64,000 nt of DNA, from assembly GCF_050624435.1 (NCBI RefSeq), contig NC_134539.1:50066001-50130000 (forward strand). Reading direction: 5' to 3'. The notes below the pieces were generated by a model. That model did not search any database. It was not told the DNA's origin and was given only the letters and a program-made list of their open reading frames with translations. Each line of letters opens with the position of its first letter. Position 1 is the stretch's first letter. Both the position numbers and the translations under genes were made by a program. Source of the stretch: Tenrec ecaudatus (taxonomy: Eukaryota; Chordata; Mammalia; Afrosoricida; Tenrecidae). Shown here in pieces: positions 58,188 to 64,000 of this stretch.

Positions 58188-59613
58188 CAGTGGTTCTCTA
58201 CCTGTGGGTTGCGACCGCTTTAGGAGTTGAATGACCCTCTCACAGGGGTCACCTAAGACCATCGGAAAACACATATTTCCAATGGTCTTAGAAACCAAGA
58301 AATTGCTCCTCTAGCCGTCTCCAGGGGGTCCACCCACATGCAGATACACCCACATACGTACCCGGCGTAAAGACTGCTCCCCATGCTAAACCATGCTTCT
58401 AGACAAAATTTCATTTACTTGCCATTAGAAATATTTCAAGGGAAGTGGGAGAAAGGAAAGGGGGGTGGGGACCAGCCCAGGGACAAGGGGACAACAAGTG
58501 AACCAAATTCAATGGAGAGAGAAGGGCATAGGATGCCTAGTGGGGCTTAATCAAGGGCAATGTAGCTGCGAGGAATTAATTAAACTCGAATGAAGTGCGA
58601 GCATGATGGTGGGACAAGAGGAAAGTAAATGGAGGAAAGAATTAGGAGGCAACCAAGCCACATGGAAGCAACACACCAGCCTGTGTGATCATGAGGTGTT
58701 GATGGCATCTGATATCGGACACCCGAGACCCAGAACAAAATTATATCCAATGTGAATGGGGGAGGGGCATGGAGTGGAGACCCAGTGTTCATCTGCAGAC
58801 AATTGGACATCCCCTCACAGAGGGGTCACAGGGAAGAGATGAGCCAGTCAGGGTGCAAAATAGCACTGGTGAAACACACACCTTTCCTCTAGTTCTTTGG
58901 TGCTTCCTCCCCACACTATCATGACCTCAACTCTATCTCACAAATCTGGCCAGACCAGAGCATGCACACTGCTACAGATAAGAGCCTGAAACACAGGGAA
59001 TCCAGGATAGATAAACCCCTCAGGGCCAACAATGAGAGTAGAGGTACCAGGAGGATTATGGGAGGGTGGGGGGAGAAAGGGGAAATGGATCACAAAGATC
59101 AATCTATAACCCTCTCCCAGGGGGATGAATAATGGAAAAGTGGGTGAGGTGATGGAGGATGATGTGAGATATAAAAATAATAATCTATAACTTATCAAGG
59201 ATTCGTGAGGGAGAGCAGTGGGGGAAGGGAAAAAATGGGAAGCTGATATTAGGGGCTCAAGTGGTAAGAGAGTGCTTTGAAAATGATGATAGCAGCATAT
59301 GTGCAAATGTGCTTGATGCACTGGATGAATGTATGGATTGAGATGTAAGAGCCCCCAATAAAAGGAAGAAAAAATTCACAATATGTAATTGTGAATAAGG
59401 AGATATGAGCCCCCAATAAAAGAAAAAATTCACAATATATAATTACATATCATTTTGTGATTAATCACTTAATTATGTTCAATTTGTAACAATGAAAATA
59501 CATTCTGTATATCAGGTATTTACATTGCGATTCATAACTAACAAAATTACTGTTGTGAAGTAGCAACAAAAATAATTTTATGGTTGGGGGTTACCACAAC
59601 ATGAGGAACTGTA
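58188..59613 (-). mobile_element. Internally deleted SPIN element split by a LINE
   Basis: Starts CAGTGGTTCTCTACCTGTGG, carries the subterminal hairpin (58256-58293), then jumps near 58371 from the right-hand to the left-hand part of the long SPIN ('gaccatgcttctagacaaaa'-type block). This is the mark of a transposase deletion. It continues after the LINE at 59380 to 'ccacaacatgaggaactgta', where the last 35 or so bases of the terminus are missing. Confidence 0.85.
58440..59355 (+). mobile_element. LINE 3' UTR (L1-like) nested in SPIN
   Basis: 'ggaagcaacacaccagcctg', 'gaccagagcatgcacactgc', 'atgtgcaaatgtgcttgatg', ending 'agcccccaataaaaggaaga'. A second short copy of the ending (59400-59425) follows, so the 3' junction is partly duplicated. 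Confidence 0.85.
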
Positions 59614-60895
59614 GGTCTCTAACCCCTTCATCCCCAACTGGGCATAATCTGACGCCTCACCTTCTCAAGACCTCTCACCCAAACCCCTCTTCACCATTCA
59701 GCTGGTACCACAGCCAATGAGGGAGGGGAAGAGAGGGGGGGAAAGTGGGGGGGCTATCCATCGGCTGTCTCTTCCTCTCTCTAGCTCTCCCCTTTCTTAC
59801 TTTCGGCTCTTCTCTCTGCACTCAGTCTTCAAATCTCCCCTCACCTTCCCCCTTTATTCTTACTTCATTCTAAACATCCTGGAAGGTCCTTCCTTAACTA
59901 TAACAAAACCTGTTAATTAAACCCACTCTCTGGCTCCTCTTTGCTTTTATTCCCATTCTAACAGCCCTATTATTTGCTAGAGGCTGGGAAATGGGGAAGA
60001 TTTCCAGCCCTTAGGACATTTAAAAGAAGAGATACAGGCATTAGACAAACAATTACACAAACACTTAAGTGTAATTAACAGAGAAGTACCTTGAGTCTAT
60101 AAATCTGGGGCCGATCTAGACTTTGTGGTTAAAGAAGTTTGTTCTGAAGCAAAGAAAGCATCAATGGGGCTCTGAAGTGCAAACAAGTGGGAAGTAGAGG
60201 TATAGTTAAGTGCTCCTGACAAGTGCAAAGGCCCTGGGGCAGGGCCTTGTAGGTCAAGGGAAGGTAGACAACTGTTACTATAATTATCATTATTATTAGC
60301 AATGCCAAGTTTAAGAGCGTTCTTGTAGACCAATCCCCTCACTATCCAGCAGGGTTGACCAGGGCCAGAAAGGGCAAACGCTTGCCTAACGTCACACAGC
60401 AAGTCAGCGGTACCACCAGAACTAGAACCCATACTCCCGGACTAGGCCAGTACCCCTTTCCACTGCACCATACTTATCCATAGTTGGATTTTTTTTTAAT
60501 CCGATTTTGATGAACCTGTAATAGTGGAAGAAAAATGGCAGCCTGGTCCTGCGAGGGTGCTAACCCTCTCAGCATCTCGTTTCTATCCTTACTGGGGATA
60601 ATAACAATTCACCGGTAACACGAGCCTTGCAGAAGAACAAAGGAAACGGTCACTGACTTAAAGCATAAGAAACAAATCACCTGCTTGTTCCCCAGGCAGA
60701 GCAGAATCAAGCCAACCCAGCCATCACCTGAAGGGTCAGGGTTCAGGGACCCTTGGGGTTGCCATGGAGATGCTGAGGGCGTGGCTGTGATAAGGGTGGC
60801 TGATAAATGGGGCGCAGGGGGCCAGTCCTGGGGGAAATCCTGCACGGACATGAATTTAAACGTCAGTCTGGAATTTAGAGCGGACCACTTCGCAG
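59614..60895. other. HDHD3 upstream intron or intergenic sequence with L2/MIR traces
   Basis: L2-like pieces at about 59975-60260 ('agtgcaaaggccctggggca', 'gggccttgtaggtcaaggga') and a MIR at 60380-60460 ('gcctaacgtcacacagcaag'). No exon recognised. Confidence 0.45.
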
Positions 60896-60899
60896 GTGG

Positions 60900-61500
60900 G
60901 TAGATGGGGGGCGCGTGTGGGGCGGGGCTAGTCCCAAATCACAAAGGGCGTCACTGACACAAAGGGTGCTGGCTCCCGGTCCACAAGAAGTGGCTCCCCA
61001 CTTCTGGAAGCCGGGCCGACCGGGGCTCTGGGTCGCAGCCCCGAATAGCTCCCCTCCCTCCTAGCCTCTTGGGCTCGCGGGGGACCCGGCCGGGTGCCCC
61101 GAAATCCCTGCAGCAACCGTCTACAGCGGGGAGGCCCAGGGGCCCTGGCCGCTGTTGGGAACGGCCTCCTGGGTCCCCTCCTCAATTCTGGCACGCTCCG
61201 CCGACGAGTCTCCGGCCCGGGCCCCAGAACGCACCTGCTTTGCCAAAAACCGGGTCCAGAAACGCGGGCTCCGGGGCGGCGGCGGCGGCGGCACAGGTGC
61301 GCAGGCGCACGGCCGCTGGGGGCGGGGCCGGCGGCTGAGCGCGGGGGACGTGCGAGCGCGCTGCAGGGGCGCTCACCTCTCCGCCCCGCCCCTCCGCTGC
61401 GCCCCGCTGCGCCCCGCTGTGCCAGCACCCTGCCTGCGGTCTTCACTCTCCTCCCCTCGCCACCTCTACCCCCTGCCCCCGCCGCTGCACGTCCCCTCCG
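60900..61500 (-). promoter_or_regulatory. HDHD3: CpG island, likely HDHD3 promoter
   Basis: CpG-dense block with a GC box GGGGGCGGGGC (61318-61328), a (GGC)6 run (61275-61292) and an NRF1-like palindrome TGCGCAGGCGCA (61298-61309). It is 3.3 kb upstream of the HDHD3 start codon on the minus strand with no other gene between, so it most likely holds a non-coding first exon. A 262-codon plus frame here (61094-61882) and a 248-codon minus frame are GC artefacts without known domains. Confidence 0.6.
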
Positions 61501-61511
61501 AATGAGCTCCC

Positions 61512-61640
61512 CGGCCGCAAGGGTCAGCAGTTTGAAACCACCAGCAGCTCTACAGGAGAGAGACGAGGCTGTCCGTCCCCTGCAGATGGTCTGGGAAACC
61601 CGCGGGGCAGACCTACCGCATGGCAGTGAAAAACGTTTGG
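61512..61640 (+). repeat. AfroSINE piece at the edge of the CpG island
   Basis: 'gcaagggtcagcagtttgaa', 'accaccagcagctctacagg', 'gggaaacccgcggggcagac', 'catggcagtgaaaa'. Internally shortened. Confidence 0.8.
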
Positions 61641-62810
61641 GGGCGTCATCCTCACGTCCTTTCACCCTGCGCACCCCAGTGTCATCTGCTCACTTCCACT
61701 TCGCTGAAGCCCAGTCCTGTAGAACCTTATTCTCTCCCCCTAGCCCCTTCACCTCACACCCAGTCTCCCAGTCTTCACCCTTTGTCACTCATCCTCCCTC
61801 TGAGGCCCTCTGCGCCCCACTGCCTACTCACACGCTTCTCTGCCGCCTGGCAAACGGAACATTTCTGGGAGGTGTCTGCTGATTTGGGGGTAATGGTTCA
61901 GTCCTGGCTTGCAGATGCTGTGCGCACTCCGGTGAGGCCCCACCTCTCTCTGGCCCTCGCCTGCCCGGTCAGTCCTAGGAGGGACTTGCTCTCCATCGGA
62001 AAGCAAGGGGACACTTGCTTCCATCTGGGGAAGCAAGGGGACACTTTCTACTCTTGCAGAGAGTGACAGTCTCGGACCTGTAGGGTCACCGTGGGTTGGA
62101 ATCACTGGATGGCCATGAGTCTGGAGACGTGTTTAACATTAGAAGACTTGCTGAGGGAGAAATCCTTGGCAGGAATCTAACTACTTCCCCCCACCGTCCC
62201 CCCTTCTTTCCCTGTTTAAGAAGAAGAAAAGGCATTTTGTTTTGTTTTGCAAAGGTAATGAATACATACTGTTCGCAAAAATTTAAAACAAGGCTATAAA
62301 ATAAGAAATGAAAGCCAACCCGTCCACCTTGCTCATTTACTAAGTATGTGTGGCTCATCGGTGCCTGACGCCTTCCCACTGCCTCTGTAGAACCTGGGAG
62401 GAGCCCGCCCAAGCAAGCCAGCAGTATGCTTTCAGATGAGGCTAATAGGACCAGTCATCCAAGGGAATGGTGACGAGGGCATCTTGGGACCAGGTGGCCA
62501 GGGAAGGAGCAAAGATCTGAGTGGGGAGGAGGCAGGGCTGGGTTAAGACATGTGAGGGCCCAGACCACTGATAATCCACGAGGTCCCTCTTCTGCTCCCC
62601 TGCTCAGAACGGGTTACATGAGTCATGTGAGTGTGCATGCCTTAGCTGTTCACGATGTGACTTCTTTTTAAATGTGAGATTAGTGATTGGAGGCAAAGTG
62701 ACATATGACATGTTACTGGCATGAGATGAACTCGATTATCATTTCTTAGTGAATGCAGAATACTACTGTTTTTCTATATATACCTAAATAATTACACATA
62801 TTTTTTGAAC
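61641..62810. other. Unassigned sequence with a SINE tail
   Basis: 'gtgacagtctcggacctgta' to 'cactggatggccatgagtct' (62064-62120) is an AfroSINE tail fragment. The rest is not recognised. ALAD exons were looked for on the minus strand and not found. Confidence 0.4.
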
Positions 62811-62811
62811 T

Positions 62812-62980
62812 TTAAAAAAATCATTTTATTAGGGGCTTGTACAACGCATCACAATCCATACATACATACATTGTGTCAAGCACATTTATACATATGTTGC
62901 CATCATCATTCTCAAAACATTTTCTTTCTACTTGAGCCCTTGGTATCAGTTCATTGCCCCCACCCCCTTCCCACCCTTCT
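62812..62980 (-). mobile_element. 5'-truncated LINE 3' end (L1-like)
   Basis: 'aaaatcattttattaggggc', 'tgtcaagcacatttatacat', 'cttgagcccttggtatcagt'. Confidence 0.85.
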
Positions 62981-63147
62981 TATTTTTGACCTTTTTACGG
63001 AGAGTTAGGGGAAGGTTCCCAGAGCACATCATATATTTACATGCAGCAGTCCACACACCTGATTCAGCTCACCCATGGCAGACCCTCCAGCATTCTCTTT
63101 CATAGCCACTGCTCCCTTGTTTCCATTTCTCTTTCTTAACATCCCGC

Positions 63148-63300
63148 AGTGTTGTTGTTGGGTGCCATTGTGCACCGCAGCACAAAGCGCTGCCCAGCAC
63201 GGGCCATCCTCACCATGGTTCTTCTGTGAAGCCCATGCTTGCAGCCTCGTGCCCGTCCTTTCCCGCTGCCCCGCTGCTTTACCGCGCACGGAGCCCTGCT
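63148..63300 (-). mobile_element. RTE LINE 3' end, minus orientation
   Basis: 'gttgttgttgggtgccattg', 'gctgcccagcacgggccatc', 'ctgctttaccgcgcacgg'. Confidence 0.6.
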
Positions 63301-63539
63301 CTATGGTCCACAGCAGAGAGCTCACGGATGCTTTTTTATTGTTGTCCCAAATGGAAACAAATTTAATGATATAACTTACAAGTCAGGAAATGAACACACT
63401 TAATTCTCTGATATTCTTCAATACCATAATTAATTTTGATATATTTTATAAGTGGAGTTTCAAAACGTTTGTGGAAATTTCCCATTTTCCTTTTATTTCC
63501 ATTTTCCGTTAACTTTTTGAAGCTCTATGTTATAGATAC

Positions 63540-64000
63540 AGCTCGTATTGGGGCTCTTAGAGCTCTTATAACAATCCATACATCAACTGTATCAAGCACA
63601 TTTGTATGTATGCTGCCATCATTTCAAAAACACTTTCTACTTGAACCCTGCTTTCAGCTCATCACCCCCCACCCACCCACCCTCATGAACCCTTGATAAA
63701 TGATTATTGCTTGATAAATTATAAATGATTATTGCTTTCATATCTTACACCATCCGCTGTCTCCGCCCATGTTTCTTGTTGTTCGTCCCCCTGGGGGGGG
63801 CACTATATGCTGATCCTTGTGGTTGGTTTCCCCTTTCTCCCACTTCCCCCTACCCTCATGGCATCGCTACTCCCAGTACTGTCCTGCATTCTGTGTGTCG
63901 TCGAGAGCAATTATCTGTACCAGTATATGTGCTCCAGTCTAGCTGGGTTTGTAAGATAGAACTGGGGCCATGATAGTAGCGGGGAGGAAGCATTCAAGAA
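63540..64000 (-). mobile_element. LINE 3' UTR (L1-like), running off the window
   Basis: 'attggggctcttagagctct', 'tcttacaccatccgctgtct', 'atgctgatccttgtggttgg', 'ccatgatagtagcggggagg'; it continues past the last base. Confidence 0.85.

Noticed and set aside
61094-61882. 262-codon plus frame and 248-codon minus frame in the CpG island
   Set aside because: GC-rich DNA has few stops. Low-complexity Arg/Ala/Pro/Gly peptides and no family match; the plus frame also runs into an AfroSINE.
62000-64000. ALAD exons, expected next in the human order
   Set aside because: No minus-strand match to the conserved ALAD C-terminus was seen; only LINE, RTE and SINE fragments. ALAD probably lies beyond the window.

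Overview
Mammalian nuclear DNA, most likely from a tenrec (Echinops telfairi or a close relative). Three things support this. (1) There are about 25 copies of the tRNA-derived AfroSINE family, which is restricted to Afrotheria. (2) There are many 5'-truncated copies of a LINE ending in an AATAAAATGATTTTT-type 3' end, plus RTE fragments of the kind found in afrotherians. (3) There are four copies of the horizontally transferred hAT transposon SPIN, including a long transposase-bearing one. From memory of the literature, SPIN is present in tenrec but not in elephant or hyrax. No database search was possible.

Three single-copy genes are present, in the order and orientation of human 9q32 (WDR31 <-, BSPRY ->, HDHD3 <-). 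The next human neighbour, ALAD, is not seen. WDR31 is on the minus strand. Seven coding exons (237 residues including the start codon) lie at 7943-868, and the C-terminal exons lie beyond the window start. Its CpG-island promoter is at about 16.4-17.0 kb and carries two tandem RFX X-box-like half sites. From 17 to 30 kb is a repeat-rich intergenic region. BSPRY is complete on the plus strand: six coding exons from 30,309 to 54,151, 406 residues, with a CpG-island promoter. Its introns carry a solo endogenous-retrovirus LTR with perfect 6-bp target duplication, a second LTR inside an AfroSINE, SPIN copies, a mariner and RTE/L1 pieces. HDHD3 is intact in one coding exon (57,636-56,881, 251 residues), convergent with BSPRY. 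Its likely promoter CpG island is at 60.9-61.5 kb. From 61.5 kb to the end there are only repeats and unrecognised sequence.

The genes do not form an operon or pathway. WDR31 is a WD40 protein with a canonical N-myristoylation start and is reported to act in cilia. BSPRY is an epithelial B-box/SPRY protein. HDHD3 is a HAD-fold protein whose first catalytic motif is unusual. I found no clearly new biological system. The most informative features are the transposon record (SPIN, three mariners, nested insertions with target-site duplications) and the promoter motifs.
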